Assembly: GCA_037179335.1 (NCBI GenBank)
Contig: JAKZHN010000043.1
Coordinates: 62,001-126,000 of the forward strand
Direction of reading: 5' to 3'
Length of the DNA stretch: 64,000 bases
Origin: Cyclaneusma minus
Lineage: Eukaryota > Ascomycota > Leotiomycetes > Marthamycetales > Marthamycetaceae
Shown: in pieces, positions 1-11,434 of the stretch
Layout: the number at the start of each line of letters is the position of its first letter
How positions within the stretch are numbered: the stretch's first letter is position 1
Notes under the pieces: generated by a model
Told to the model about the DNA's origin: nothing
Databases searched by the model: none
What the model saw: only the letters and a program-made list of their open reading frames with translations
Made by a program: the position numbers and the translations under genes

Positions 1-2719
1 AGAGGGATCTTCGTCACATCAATCTCATTTGCTCTCAAACTGAGGCTTAATAGCTTATCACTGGAGTATTGAGTACGTACCGACAGTTGCGAACCAATAC
101 TGGGTTTGTGGGTCAGCTGAGATTGAGGAGCGTTCATATGCGAATCAACACTGGGTTCGTGGCTCAGCTGAGATTGAGGGGCATCCACGTCCATGGGATC
201 ATTGGTGGCTTCGGGGACTTGTGATATGTGCGGGTCATGCTGAACGGCCCTCGTAACCCGATCGGCAAAGTTCTTCTTAACTTCTTCGGCAACAAACGCG
301 GCCTCAGTCTTGTCAAGACCATTGTCCAAACGGTCGACGAGTCGGCCTACGATTTCATTGAAAGCTGGGGCAAGATCCTCGGGAAGACTGGCCTGGACAC
401 CTCGGTGTTGGCGGAGGATTTCTGCAGCAGCAGGGCGAGGATTGTAGCGGGAAGCTGTCAGACCGCCGTTCATCGGAACGCCAAGGTGATCAAGTTCCAC
501 CCCGACCTTCCTCATGAAATCCGCGACAATGGTAACCGCCTTTTGAGACTTAATGATGCTGTCAATCAATACAGCGAGCTCTTTCGCTCTGTGTGCAGAG
601 AGTTCGGGCGCTACTCTTCGAATCTCTGGGCCGAGGTCGAACAATGCTGGGTGGTCAAAGGCAACTCTGTCGTCCATGTCCGCGTCCATCAAGCCGTCCG
701 GCGTAGGCGCAAGAGCACCGCCCGACTGTTCGTTCAGGCATTCCAGCAGTGCCTGGGCGTGCGTTGGCAATTGGCATTCCAAGATCAAGAATCCCATATC
801 TCCTTCTCCAAATTGAATACCGACCTGATTGCCGCGACGCTGGATTTCGATCCCCTTCAGAAGAGGGCGAGAGAGGGCCCATCGGGTGGGTTCGAGCCAA
901 ATTTCAAGGGTTGCAAGCTCCTCGCCATGGTACTTCACCAGTCGTACCACACCTGGGTTGGTCATGTGTCGATCTTTCTCGGCTTTGGCCAAAACCTCAT
1001 AGATGAGAGTCGCATCAGCAGCGACTGGTGGCAGCTGTCGGGGTGCGACAGGAGGGGCTTCTGGAACAGGAGATGCTGCAGCCGATGGAATGACGGTGGA
1101 TGGAGCAAGAGACGAGGCCACGACGGATGGAGCACGAGGTTCCACCACAGTCGGCGCAGCAGTGGCTACGACGCTTGGAGCGGTAGATACCGCGGCGCTT
1201 GAAGCCTGTTCTTCAACCCGGGGTTGTAGAGGGGTACGAGAAAACAGCGGAATACCGCCGTAACCGTTAGTCACGGCAGAACCAGAGGCTGGTGCGTCGG
1301 GCAGGCCAGTGGGAGCTTTCAGACCATTGACGGCCGGAGCAGCAGTAGGTTGAGCGACGGTGCCAGCTTCAGTAGGTGGTGGAGCAGGCTTCGAAACCGG
1401 TGGAGCGGCAGTAGTGTCCGCGTTTCCGGGAGCGAATCGTGAACCAGCAATTCCTGTGGGAACTGCAGGTGGTTGCTTAGCCGCATGGGGTGGAGTGCCT
1501 GCGTTCTCGGGGGCGAATCTTGAACCAGAAAGTCCTTTCGAGACAGCAGGTGGTTGCTGAGCTGCCTTTGTAGTCTGCGTGGCTGGGGTTCTCGCCTGAA
1601 CGGGCTGCTGAGAGGCCGTAGTTGGCTTCGGAGCAACTTCAGCAGGCGCTGCAGTCTGACTGACCGATGAAAGCTGCGGTACGGATTGGCTAGGCCTGAT
1701 GAATCGGCTCACGTCACCCGCCTTCATCAAATTTCCGCCCCATTTCTTAGCAGGTGCAGCTGCCGCAGGAGGGGCTTGCAAACCACCACCTCGAGCAGCA
1801 GCTCGAGCAGTAGATGCGGCAGATACGGGAGTACCTTGGCGAAGAGGAAGTTCTCTGAGTGCACGAGGATCGGCATACGAGAGGTTGGCTCGGTATTGTG
1901 ATCCGCCACGATGACCTCCCCTTGGAGCGAAGCCGCCACGATCGAACGAGCGAGCTTCCCGTAGTCCGCCTCGGTTGGCTGAAAGGCCAGTGAGAACATC
2001 GCCAATGGGACCACGAGCATCATTCGAGAAACGCTCTGGTGTGGCAGTGGAGCCAAAGTCGCTATGCAAGAGGTTAGTCCATTTCTATACAGGCGTATCC
2101 GAATCTTTGACGCGGAAGAAAACTGGGGAAGCAGGATCGTGAGAAAAGGAATGCGAGGATTAGATGTTACAAGTGCACATACCCTTGCCTGTTGTGGAAG
2201 TTTCCACGGCCTTGACCTTGATGATGACCTCCACGACCAGACGGTCCTCCACGGTTACCGTGAAGTTCTTGTTGCATCCGAATTCGATGCAGCTGGCCAG
2301 CACCTTGGTTAGAGGTAGCAGCGGCTCCATCGTCGGCTTCATTGGCCGCGAAATCTATTCACGTTAGTCTTTGAAAACGAAACATGTCTGCATTTTCGGG
2401 TACTCACCATCCCATAGAGATGCACCAGTCTGCACATTCTTTCGGCGAAGTTGTCCAACATTCACTGGCATAGCTCGGTCTCTGCCTTCGAGTGGAAGGG
2501 TGTCTCGGCGAGCATTGCCTAGCTCCTCCTATAGCACATGTCAGTTATGCCTAATGGCAAAGCCAACACAAGTGTTTCATGAATAGCTGCATGCTTGGGT
2601 CCGAGGTGGCTTACCATCATTGCATCGAGCACAGCTTGGCGCTGCGCATCCATGTTGATGGCCGGAGTAGCGGCGCCACTGCGGTCTGGGACCTGGTTGC
2701 CCATCGTGATCGAAGCCAT
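1..2719 (-). CDS. RGG/proline-rich hypothetical protein, C-terminus beyond window
   Basis: Four predicted exons: 2719-2615, 2528-2408, 2354-2183 and 2061 to the window edge. All donors and acceptors are canonical and keep one frame. The ATG at 2719 opens with MASITMGNQVPDRSG. Exon 3 encodes a short Gly/Arg-rich stretch (GNRGGPSGRGGHHQGQGRG), typical of RNA-binding RGG boxes. Exon 4 is about 690 codons long and open to the edge. It begins with another RG-containing stretch (RGGFAPRGGHRGGS), runs through a long Pro/Ala/Thr-rich low-complexity region, and then a more ordered segment around 350-1000 on the DNA (for example ILECQLPTHAQALLECLNEQ). Two imperfect 45-bp repeats near the edge encode APQSQLSH-type units. 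I do not recognise the family. An RNA-associated role is only an inference from the RGG boxes. The 3' end is missing. Confidence 0.72.
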
Positions 2720-4528
2720 GGCCGAAGCTTAGGATTGACAAGGTGAGTTGGTGGTTGGAGATACAAGTATGTGTATGACGGAAAGTAGTACTGCGGGAGA
2801 GAGCAGTTAGCAAGCAGGAGTAGGATTGAGGCTGTGGCATGTCGCTTCTTTGATGTGCAATCAAGGTATGAAGACACGACACGGTGAAGGACAAGAAGTC
2901 CTGTACTTATCCCAGCTACCCTTGCACGCGCTGGCTGGAGACAGGCAGCGATGTGAGATTAGGCAGAAGGACAAGCTCACACGCCCAGAAGCAGTGACTG
3001 GGTCAGGCGAGGTTGGGACATACCAGAGTGTCGCGTCAAAGATCTGTTTCTTCGGTAGTGACGCGGAGTATGTATTGACGACGGAGTGAGAGAAGGCGCG
3101 TCGAAGATTGGACGGAAGAAAGACCTCCAATGCCTTTGCAGAAGCCCTGAAGCTACCCAAGACCGAAATCCAGGGTAGGCTGGAGCGTGCAGGCTGTCTT
3201 GGAGGTAATGGAAGTAGAGTCGAATGTGCTTGAAGAGGAGAGTTGTGTCTGGAGTTGGGGCCGGTGGAGAAGAGAAAGGAAGGAGGAAGGAGCTGGGTTG
3301 CAGCTGCCAATATATGTTGGAAGGCGCGAGGCTGCGAGCGCAGCTGCGGCGACGTCAACAAACCGAAGCCTCGAGTCCCTTATTGGTCCCCGGGCGCCTT
3401 GCTTGTTGTCTTGCACAGTTTCTAAGCGTGCAGATCTTATTGGGTAAAGATTACGGCGACGGCGGCTTCGGGCTTGGGATACCGGGGAGTTCAAGTTTCG
3501 TACAATTAACCCCTTTCTGATCCCTTTCTGGGCTGAAGCGAGCCGACAGCACAGCCATCGAGGAGCATCAGAATCAGGTCCCATTCCACCGCTAAGTTAT
3601 TCTTCAGAGACTGCATAGGGGTTCCTTTCATACTAGGCAGCTGCTGGTAGTAGGTACTGTCTTTGCAGCATCCAAGCAAGCTATTTCTCAAAGATATTTG
3701 TTTGAAAGAGCTCCGCCATCAATCACCCTGGCACCACTATGCTCAGCGAAAGAGGAGTAGGAGAGATCATGCTGGAATCACCACTTGTGTTCCAGCTGAT
3801 TCTGATTATATGGGCCCAGCACTTTGCTGAGGCGAGTTGGGAGGATATCCTCCGACCACATAGTATTGATTTCCCTAAATCAAGCCTTCAGGACACCTTG
3901 GAGGAGGAGGCAACGAGCCTGGCTGTTGGACTTCAACAGAAAGTGACAGAAATACTGTTCAGCAGCAGGCTACATGATATCGGAGACCTTTTTCCACCCA
4001 CTGTAGTTCAGGCATCAGGAATACCAAATTCTGTCCGGGTATCTGGAGAAGGGGATTCCAGAACAGATTTGTTTGTAGATAGTGGGCATATGTAAGCAAT
4101 TCGAAGTAATCGAGATGTCAGATATTTGAAAGGGGCACAATCAAAAATAATCCGATCAAGTTGAAGTAGATGCGGCCGGAGACTGGGGTTACTTGCTGGA
4201 GTCGGAGCTCGAAGAGAACTTGAAGCTATGAGGGATCCAAAAACGAAAATATAAGTCATCAGGAAGGTTATTATTGTTGTATGGAAACAATGGGCCACAT
4301 ATACAAGAACTTTCATTGACGATAAAAACGGTGAAGGGCATCGGACTGCGACAGATGAGGTTGTTGGGGCCAATCGGCAGCCAGCCGAAACAGATTTCCA
4401 AAGTCCGGGGAAACCTTAGCCGCAGATCGCCGATGTCGCTGTCCACAGTCCAAGAAACTTTGAGAAGCACATAAAACTATCGCACCCCTCAACAATGCTT
4501 TGAGTGGCGACCCTCCTTCATAGCAATC
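2720..4528. other. Divergent intergenic region between the RGG gene and aconitase
   Basis: About 1.8 kb between two divergently transcribed genes, so it should hold both promoters. An open frame at 3739-4095 (+, 118 codons) starts with ATG, but its end runs through a transposon-terminus-like sequence at 3986-4010 and it lacks recognisable motifs, so I do not call it a gene. No tRNA or other RNA gene was recognised. Confidence 0.6.
3986..4008. repeat. Solo MITE terminus
   Basis: The 20 bases TTTTTCCACCCACTGTAGTT match the right end of the intact MITE at 24412-24631, including the bases next to the TA target. No matching left terminus was found upstream, so this looks like a relic end of the same family. 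Confidence 0.5.
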
Positions 4529-6995
4529 ATGGCGTCCAGGCTGGTGACAGGCAGTCGGCTCCCTGCTGCGAAAGTAGGTTCACAATTCCAGCGTAATTGC
4601 CACAATTGACTGACTTTCTTCCCCATCGCAGCTACCCTCTCTAGCAACCTTCCAAGCCCGCAGAAGCCTCGCAACCGTTTCCAGCTACAAACCCGACATA
4701 GCATCGCGAACTCCCCCATACGCCAAACTCATCAAGAAACTGACCGAAGTCCGCGCCTGTCTCGGCTCCTCCCGCAAACTCACCTTGGCCGAAAAGATAC
4801 TCTATTCGCACTTAGACAACCCTGCCGAAGCCCTTCTCTCAAATACCGATAATGGCAGAAACATCCGCGGAAATGCAAATCTCAAGCTCAAGCCCGATCG
4901 CGTGGCCATGCAAGACGCTTCGGCACAGATGGCTTTGCTGCAATTCATGACCTGCAATCTACCGTCTACTGCTGTGCCGGCAAGCATCCACTGCGATCAT
5001 ATGATTGTGGGCGAACGGGGCGCAGATGTGGATTTGCCGGAAAGTATCAAGGGGAATAAGGAGGTGTTTGACTTTTTAGAGTCTGCGGCGAAGAAATATG
5101 GAATTGAGTTCTGGGCTCCGGGCGCGGGAATCATTCATCAGACTGTGTTGGAGAATTACTCGGCGCCGGGGCTGATGATGCTGGGTACGGATAGTCATAC
5201 GCCTAATGCTGGAGGGCTGGGTGCTATTGCTATCGGGGTAGGAGGAGCAGACGCGGTGGATGCGTTGGTGGATGCTCCTTGGGAATTGAAGGCTCCGAAG
5301 ATACTCGGTGTTATGTTGGAAGGCGAACTGAGTGGATGGGCCTCTCCGAAGGATGTCATCCTTCATCTCGCCGGACGTTTGAGCGTGCGAGGGGGCACCG
5401 GCTACATCATCGAGTACCATGGCCCCGGTGTACATTCTCTGAGCTGCACCGGTATGGCTACCATTTGTAACATGGGCGCCGAGGTCGGCAGTACTACGTC
5501 GATTTTCCCTTTCTCTCCCAGGATGGTTCCATATCTCGAATCTACACACCGTTCGTCGATGGCCCTCCAAGCTTCGACTATTGCCTCGACTCCGTCATTG
5601 CTCAACCTTCTCACCGCGGATGAAAACGCCGAGTACGATGAGCTGATTACCATCGACCTCTCGAAGCTCGAACCACACATCAACGGGCCTCACACGCCCG
5701 ATTTATCTCACACTATTTCAGATTTCGCCAAATCTGTTGAAATGAACAACTGGCCCACCTCCGTATCGTCCGCATTGATAGGTAGCTGTACTAACAGCTC
5801 TTACCAAGACATGAGCCGCGCTGCTGATCTCGTCAAGCAAGCCAACGCAGCTGGCCTGAAGCCGGCAGTAGACTTCTTCATCACCCCTGGCAGCGAAAGC
5901 ATTCGCGCAACTCTAGAACGAGACAACACACTATCTACATTCGAGGAAGCCGGCGGCATCGTACTAGCCAATGCCTGCGGACCTTGCATCGGCCAATGGA
6001 GCCGTACTGACGGCGTCTCCAAAGGCGACACCAACGCCATCCTCTCCAGCTACAACCGCAACTTCAAAGGCCGCAACGACGGCAACCCCTCGACCCTCAA
6101 CTTCCTCACCTCCCCCGAACTCGTCACCGCCATGTCCTACGCGGGCAGCACAACCTTCAACCCCATGACCGACTCCCTGACTACCCCTGACGGCGCCTCA
6201 TTCCGCTTCTCTCCGCCCTCCGGCGCGGAACTCCCTTCCTCCGGCTTTGCTGAAGGAAACCCTGCTTTCCTGCCCACCTCCGGCGCGCCAAATCCAGACG
6301 TGGAAGTTATCGTTGATCCGAATTCTGATCGTCTAGCGCTGCTGGAACCTTTTGCTCCTTTTCCCGAAGGGGAGCTTGGGGATCTAAAGGTGCTGTATAA
6401 GGTGACTGGGAAGTGCACAACGGATACTATTTCGGCCGCTGGGCCCTGGCTTAAATTCAAAGGCCACCTGCCGAATATCTCCGCTAACACTTTGATCGGC
6501 GCCGTGAACGCTGCAACCGGCGAGACAAACGTGGCGTACGATTTCGACAACTCTAAGATGGGAATCCCAGAACTAGCAGCTAAATGGAAAAACGAAGGCA
6601 GAGAATGGTTAGTAGTTGCTGAACACAACTACGGTGAAGGTAGCGCACGAGAACATGCCGCGCTGCAGCCGAGGTATTTGGGCGGCAGAGTGGTGCTGTG
6701 TAAGAGCTTTGCGAGGATCCATGAGACGAATTTGAAGAAGCAGGGGGTGGTGCCGTTGACGTTCAAAGAGGAGAGTGATTATGAGAGGATTGAGGCTTGT
6801 GATAGTGTGGCTACGGAGGGGCTGTATGAGGTGTTGAGGAATGGGGGGAAGGGAGATGTGAGGTTGAGGGTGAAGAAGAGGAGTGGGGAGGAATTCGTCA
6901 TCGAGACCAAACATACGCTCAGTACGGATCAGTGTGGATTTATTTTGGCGGGTAGTGCGCTGAATTTGTTGGCTAAGAAGGGGAGGTCGTCGTGA
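4529..6995 (+). CDS. Aconitate hydratase, mitochondrial (Aco2-type likely)
   Basis: Exons 4529-4573 and 4632-6995 give an 802-residue protein; the 58-bp intron starts GTAGGT and ends CAG. It interconverts citrate or homocitrate-type tricarboxylates through a 4Fe-4S cluster. The three cluster cysteines are visible: Cys401 in GSCTNSS and Cys464/Cys467 in NACGPCIGQW. The N-terminus MASRLVTGSRLPAAKLPSL is basic and hydroxylated, as expected of a mitochondrial presequence. The swivel domain motif GEGSAREHAAL is present near the C-terminus. Length fits mitochondrial aconitases. The residue after CIGQW is Ser rather than the Asp usual in the main TCA-cycle enzyme, and the central linker is long. This hints at the second, Aco2-like paralogue linked to lysine biosynthesis in yeasts, but a phylogeny would be needed. 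No ATG lies in frame downstream until well inside the domain, which supports the spliced start. Confidence 0.95.
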
Positions 6996-7937
6996 AGGGA
7001 GAGGGGAGGAATGGGAGATGGGGTGTATATGGGGGATAGGAAAAACTAGAGAGTGATACCATGAGGATAATCAAAAGCAATGATTTCAAATGCATGAATC
7101 TTTTTTGAAAATACGTGATGCGATAGAGCGTAAGACGATTGAAGGACTAAGGACTAGTCCAAGAAGCTAGTGCAGGACAAGATGGATCTGCACATAGTAT
7201 ATACTCGAATCTCAAGTACTCGCCAAAAAGTCTGACCGCCTGGGTAGGGGATGCGGATGTGAATCTATCAATGAGCAACAAAGGTGAGATTTCAAAACAG
7301 TCAGCCAATCACACAACCTCTTCCCAAGTCTTGTTGCACATCGACTGTCCTTCCCGTCGAACGCGGAAGCCCTGGGTACCGCTCTGCATACTCCGTCCGA
7401 AGCCTCCATCCCATCACATTCCCATCCCCAAATCTCTCGATTGCTTTGTTTGTTGCACATCGACTGAGGGACGCCGGGCTTTGAAAAGGTCGTTTTTGAA
7501 GTCTGATCCTCGGGGGTTTAAAATCATATAAGCTGATAGAGCTTGAAATTCTGCGCAGATTAATGTACAACACGCCTGGGTCTGAAGGTTAGGGGCTTGT
7601 GTAATAGGGGAAAATGTTATTTTTTAAATATAGCTTATGGATCCTTATAATTTCAGCGTGGGCGGCGTGGGAGGACCCGGCCGAGAAAGAATCAGGTCGC
7701 ACGACAGGATACCGAGAACTTGACTGACGGACGTGAAGCTTGCGATTTGCTACAAGATTGAGAAGGTCTCGTTTGACTGGCTGACTGGAGAGCCCGGCAA
7801 GGTCTGGATGGAAGGTTTGGGTACACGTAGGACGTCTGGCCGGATGCGAAGCTATCCATAGGCCGAAAACCTAGGGCCAAACTATATCACCAAAAAAAAT
7901 TAAACGCGGTTCCTGACTTCCACCGACCTGTTATAGG

Positions 7938-8396
7938 AATAAAAACAACACCATTGTGTCCTACGCGAAATTTGGCGTCGAATGGGGTGCCATTTGTATT
8001 TTCGAAATTTGGACGTCGATGTGCAATAAAACGGATTCCGAGCAAAACGGAGAGATATAGCATCCCAAATAGGCCTAGTCTAAGCACCTCGCTACCAAGC
8101 CTCCGTCGGAAGCAAAAGGTCTGTTGCACGTCGCTCGGCTTGTCGGCGCCAGGTGGCTTTGTCGATTTTTAAAAGTTGACCCCTTTCCGACTCTTGAGAT
8201 CTATGGGCCTAACCGAACTTTAGACTATTTGCCTATAAAGATGTTTAAAATGGGCTTTGTCTCTATAAATTTGTTGTAGTAATAAAACCCACGCCATTGT
8301 GATCTACGCGAAATTTAACGTCGATTAATATATAATTTGTATTTTCGAATTTTTAGCATCTACGTGCGACAAAACTGATTTTTTTTAAATAAAGAC
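7938..8396. repeat. Pair of diverged ~100-bp repeats
   Basis: The stretch at about 7938-8050 (core CCTACGCGAAATTTGGCGTC) is repeated at about 8279-8396 (core TCTACGCGAAATTTAACGTC). Both continue into ATTTGTATTTTCGAA and then an inverted copy of the GTYGCAC motif. The second copy is more AT-rich and many differences are C-to-T or G-to-A transitions. Confidence 0.6.
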
Positions 8397-8572
8397 ACAC
8401 TTATAAAGTCTGGATTAGGATTTAGGAAAGCTCTGGCCTACCCGAGTGTGTCTGTCGTGAACCAAGATTCTGTCGCACATGGATCAGTCTGTTACCGCCG
8501 TCCAGTTCTGTCGATTCGCAACACCCCCATTTACATCCACCCATGGTCTGTAATGGGCCGTAAGATACCAGA

Positions 8573-8893
8573 AGGCTAGCGACTAGCGCCTTTATATCTT
8601 CTCATCTAGGAAAAAATTGGCTTTTGTCGCACGTCGACGGAGAAATCGTGTTATATATTAAAATGCGTGAAATTGACTCGGGATTTTGAATACAGAGGTT
8701 TTATAAGCGGCAGAATTTAACTGAAAGAGCTGTCCATAATCAAGGACTAGCGGTTTTTATATCTCTGCTAGTATCAAAAAAGGTTTTGTTGCACGTCGAT
8801 GAAGAAATCGTGTCGCACATCAAAAAAAGTGACATCGACTCAGGATTCTGAATATATAGGTTTTATAAACATAGAGTTTTTACTGAAGGAGTT
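8573..8893. repeat. Tandem pair of diverged ~160-bp repeats
   Basis: Copy 1 (about 8573-8730) and copy 2 (about 8742-8893) share, in order, GGACTAGCG/GCGACTAGCG, TTTATATCT, TTTTGTYGCACGTCGAYG, GAAATCGTG, ATYGACTCRGGATTYTGAATA and GGTTTTATAA. The differences are dominated by transitions, as expected of repeat-induced point mutation, although no mutation index could be computed here. Confidence 0.6.
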
Positions 8894-9454
8894 ATACGAA
8901 CTTTTAGTTTTGTGGCGTTTCTGTCTCAAAATAGCCCCTAGAGAAGGTGTCCTGCAAGACCGGCCTGGATACCAGAACGCCAGTGGATACCGTCCGCTTA
9001 GCACTTTTTCATTCTCCAGGTATCTCAAGTGACAAGTGTCGCTCGATGCTCCTAGGGTTGTGACTCATGTCGGTCCGATTCATTCTGGCGGAGTGCTTCG
9101 TGTGGATTCTTTGACTTTGGTGTTGTTGTTTCAGGAGTGACTTAGGGAACAAAGGTCATTGTGTTGGACAAGGAAAGGAAACCCCTTAAGATGTTTCTAG
9201 TGGTCTATCGGAGAAGAATTGCTCGGAACCATGTCCTGATACACGAGCAGGGCGCAAAGATGCTCGTGCTCTTGCTTTCAGTATCTCGATGCGAAGATGC
9301 TAAAGAGCACATATGGTACTCAAGATGGCTGACATTCTCGTGAATCCATTTGCATACGGTTTCCGCCTTTGGTATCATCGACAACTCCTTCTCTTTTTTG
9401 AATTGGCGTGTTTGATATCGATCTTTATAATTCTTGTTATTTCAATTTGCCAAT

Positions 9455-10777
9455 ATGCGCTTGACCAAGATACTGTGGCTCGAAGACTCTGTGATCGTCC
9501 ACGGTTTCCCAGGTCCAGAACCCAAAGACGACGCAAAAACAAAAACCCGGGCCGCACGATTGTCCACAGTCGTTGAAGAACCTCCGGTCGTCGAGGAACC
9601 CGCGGTTGAAGAAGAAGTCGCAGTCGGCGAAGAACACCTAGTAGTTGAAGAAGAATACGTAGTCGCCGAAGAACGTCCAGTTATTGAGAACTCTCCTGCT
9701 GTCAAAGAACCTGCAGTCGTCGCAGACCCTCCTGCCGCCCAAGAAATCTCAGGCGACGATGAATTCCCGTTCCGACGATCCCAAGCCATCAAAAAACTCC
9801 AAGGCAAGGAAAAGTCGCGAGAAGTCAGACAGCCCGAGTTCACCGTAGGGCCAGGCTCCATCCTCTATCTCCATCCACGTTGGCGCCTGCGGTTGAAACT
9901 CCTGGGACTCGATCACTGCATTCCCCGAGAATGTTTCGACCGGCTAGTAGTGGTCTCCAAAATTCACTACCCTGAAGATGCGCCGAACAAACCGGAAGTC
10001 CACTTCTGCATCGTGAGTTCCCCTCACCTTAGCCCCTTGCCCACCCAATCACACATGCCTTTCATTGAAATCCTAAAAACCTCCCAGCTAACTCAGGTTG
10101 GTTCTTACCCAATGAAAATCTGCCGGCACCATTCATTGCACACAGTTGGAGTCTGCTCTACTCCTACCGGTTCCTGCCATGAACCGGCAGGAGACGAAGC
10201 TTCCTGCGATGAACCGGTAGGAGACGACCCTTCCTGCGATCCCAAAAAGAAAATCTGGTGCCCACTCCTCCACATCAGCGACTCGCTATTCTGGCCTAAT
10301 ATACCGCCCAAAGGCAACCTCTCCATCGACGGTCACGACGAAGCTAACTCTCCCGGCCCATTCCACAGCCTCCTGCGCATCTACAAGCTACCCCTTTCCC
10401 TCTTCTCTCCCATTCATTATTACAGGGGACCCGCCCTGCCCAACATCCCCCTATCCTCCCTTTTCATGCCCACAGAGTCTGTTCGCAGAATCACAACTTA
10501 CGTCGACCACCAAGAAACCTACTTTGGCGACACACCAGTGTATCCCCCACAGAAACCCGAGCGCAGATCTTGGGGTGGTATTTCGTCAACGTCGTGGAGT
10601 GGACCCCGTGACCATCTGGCAACATTTTTTCAACACTTTGCGAAAGCATTTGGCGTAGAAAAAGAGGATGTGAAGGGTGGGGAGGGAAGAAAAGAGAGGT
10701 GTTGGATTATGAGTGGGGTGCAGAAGACGAAGTTGGCGAAATGTGTTTGTGGGATGGTTTGTGGCTGTGGGTTTTGA
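9455..10777 (+). CDS. Hypothetical protein with Val/Glu/Pro repeats
   Basis: The first ATG of the frame is at 9455 (MRLTKILWLEDSV). A good intron lies at 10013-10096 (GTGAGT donor, GCTAAC branch, CAG acceptor). It is 84 bp and contains no stop, so splicing (412 residues) or retention (440 residues) both keep the frame. Residues about 45-105 are a run of short acidic units of the EEPPVVEEPAVEEE type. After the intron there is a short duplication with the pattern SC-(H/D)EPxGD encoded by imperfect 27-bp repeats. The middle part (LHPRWRLRLKLLGLDHCIPR) looks folded. The end is Cys-rich (KCVCGMVCGCGF). I do not recognise a family. The 3' end could differ if a further intron exists near 10670. Confidence 0.6.
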   Translation: MRLTKILWLEDSVIVHGFPGPEPKDDAKTKTRAARLSTVVEEPPVVEEPAVEEEVAVGEEHLVVEEEYVVAEERPVIENSPAVKEPAVVADPPAAQEISGDDEFPFRRSQAIKKLQGKEKSREVRQPEFTVGPGSILYLHPRWRLRLKLLGLDHCIPRECFDRLVVVSKIHYPEDAPNKPEVHFCIVSSPHLSPLPTQSHMPFIEILKTSQLTQVGSYPMKICRHHSLHTVGVCSTPTGSCHEPAGDEASCDEPVGDDPSCDPKKKIWCPLLHISDSLFWPNIPPKGNLSIDGHDEANSPGPFHSLLRIYKLPLSLFSPIHYYRGPALPNIPLSSLFMPTESVRRITTYVDHQETYFGDTPVYPPQKPERRSWGGISSTSWSGPRDHLATFFQHFAKAFGVEKEDVKGGEGRKERCWIMSGVQKTKLAKCVCGMVCGCGF

Positions 10778-11434
10778 GGGTTCTTGCTGGGAAGTGGGGG
10801 GAGAAGGTGAGTGTTTCTTTCATGGTCTTGTAAATTGGAAAATACGCTGTTTTCGAGACGATGACGTGCCTCGTTCCAGGCGCTTGTGATACCCAGAAAT
10901 CATTCTCAGCATATTTTCCCACTTCACCGTGACGACACTTTCATCTCGACCTTCTCAGTCTTCTTTGAGGGAATCGCTAAATCGCATCTGGTATTTGTCA
11001 AGTATCCGTTGAATATATGTTAAGTGATTTATCAAATTTAGAATGGCAAGCGGTGAGTGGTTATTTTTTCGTATAGGGTCTTTCAGGGTGCGAGATTCCA
11101 GGGTTGTATTACCGATTACGGGGCTCAGGGTAAGCAAGCTTGGTCTGCTGGTATGCGATTTCAAAACTCCAGATGCGGTTTAGCAATTCCCTTTCTTAAT
11201 TCTCCAGCTCAAAAATTCCAAAAAACATTGTAACTGGCTACATGCTACCATATCTAAATGCTCGAGGACTCTGTACTACTACTAATAAAATCCTCCTTCA
11301 ATCTTTCTTTCTCTCTCCAATCTTTCTAAACCATTCCAGACAGCGATAAGCCAACTTTACTACTCACAAGAAAAGGTCCACAAAGACAAACGAAAAACAA
11401 TTCCAAATTAATACCTCGTCGACCGACCCAAGCC
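10778..11434. other. Convergent intergenic region with inverted-repeat element
   Basis: Lies between the 3' ends of two convergent genes. Apart from the 225-bp inverted-repeat element at 10968-11192 nothing coding is seen; the stretch 11230-11430 is AT-rich and pyrimidine-tract rich. Confidence 0.6.
10968..11192. mobile_element. MITE-like element with 24-bp inverted termini
   Basis: The left end at 10968-10991 reads AGGGAATCGCTAAATCGCAT followed by CTGG. The right end at 11169-11192 is its reverse complement with two transitions. A third, solo copy of the same terminus is at 24018-24041. The 225-bp element has no coding capacity, as expected of a miniature inverted-repeat transposable element. 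The target-site duplication could not be defined with confidence. Confidence 0.6.

Larger units (their letters stand above)
6996..9454. other. Gene-free AT-rich region with degenerate repeats
   Basis: Nearly 2.5 kb with only short, unrelated open frames. It becomes markedly AT-rich from about 7610 and contains repeated variants of TTTTGTYGCACRTCGA in both orientations, plus two pairs of diverged repeat units (listed separately). No protein domain, tRNA or structured RNA was recognised. It reads as a graveyard of an old repeat, possibly altered by repeat-induced point mutation. Confidence 0.6.

Noticed and set aside
3739..4095. 118-codon ATG-started frame upstream of aconitase
   Set aside because: It ends by reading through a transposon-terminus-like sequence and has no recognisable domain; likely chance.
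5076..5570. Antisense frames over aconitase
   Set aside because: Shadow frames of a well-supported conserved gene with no motifs of their own.
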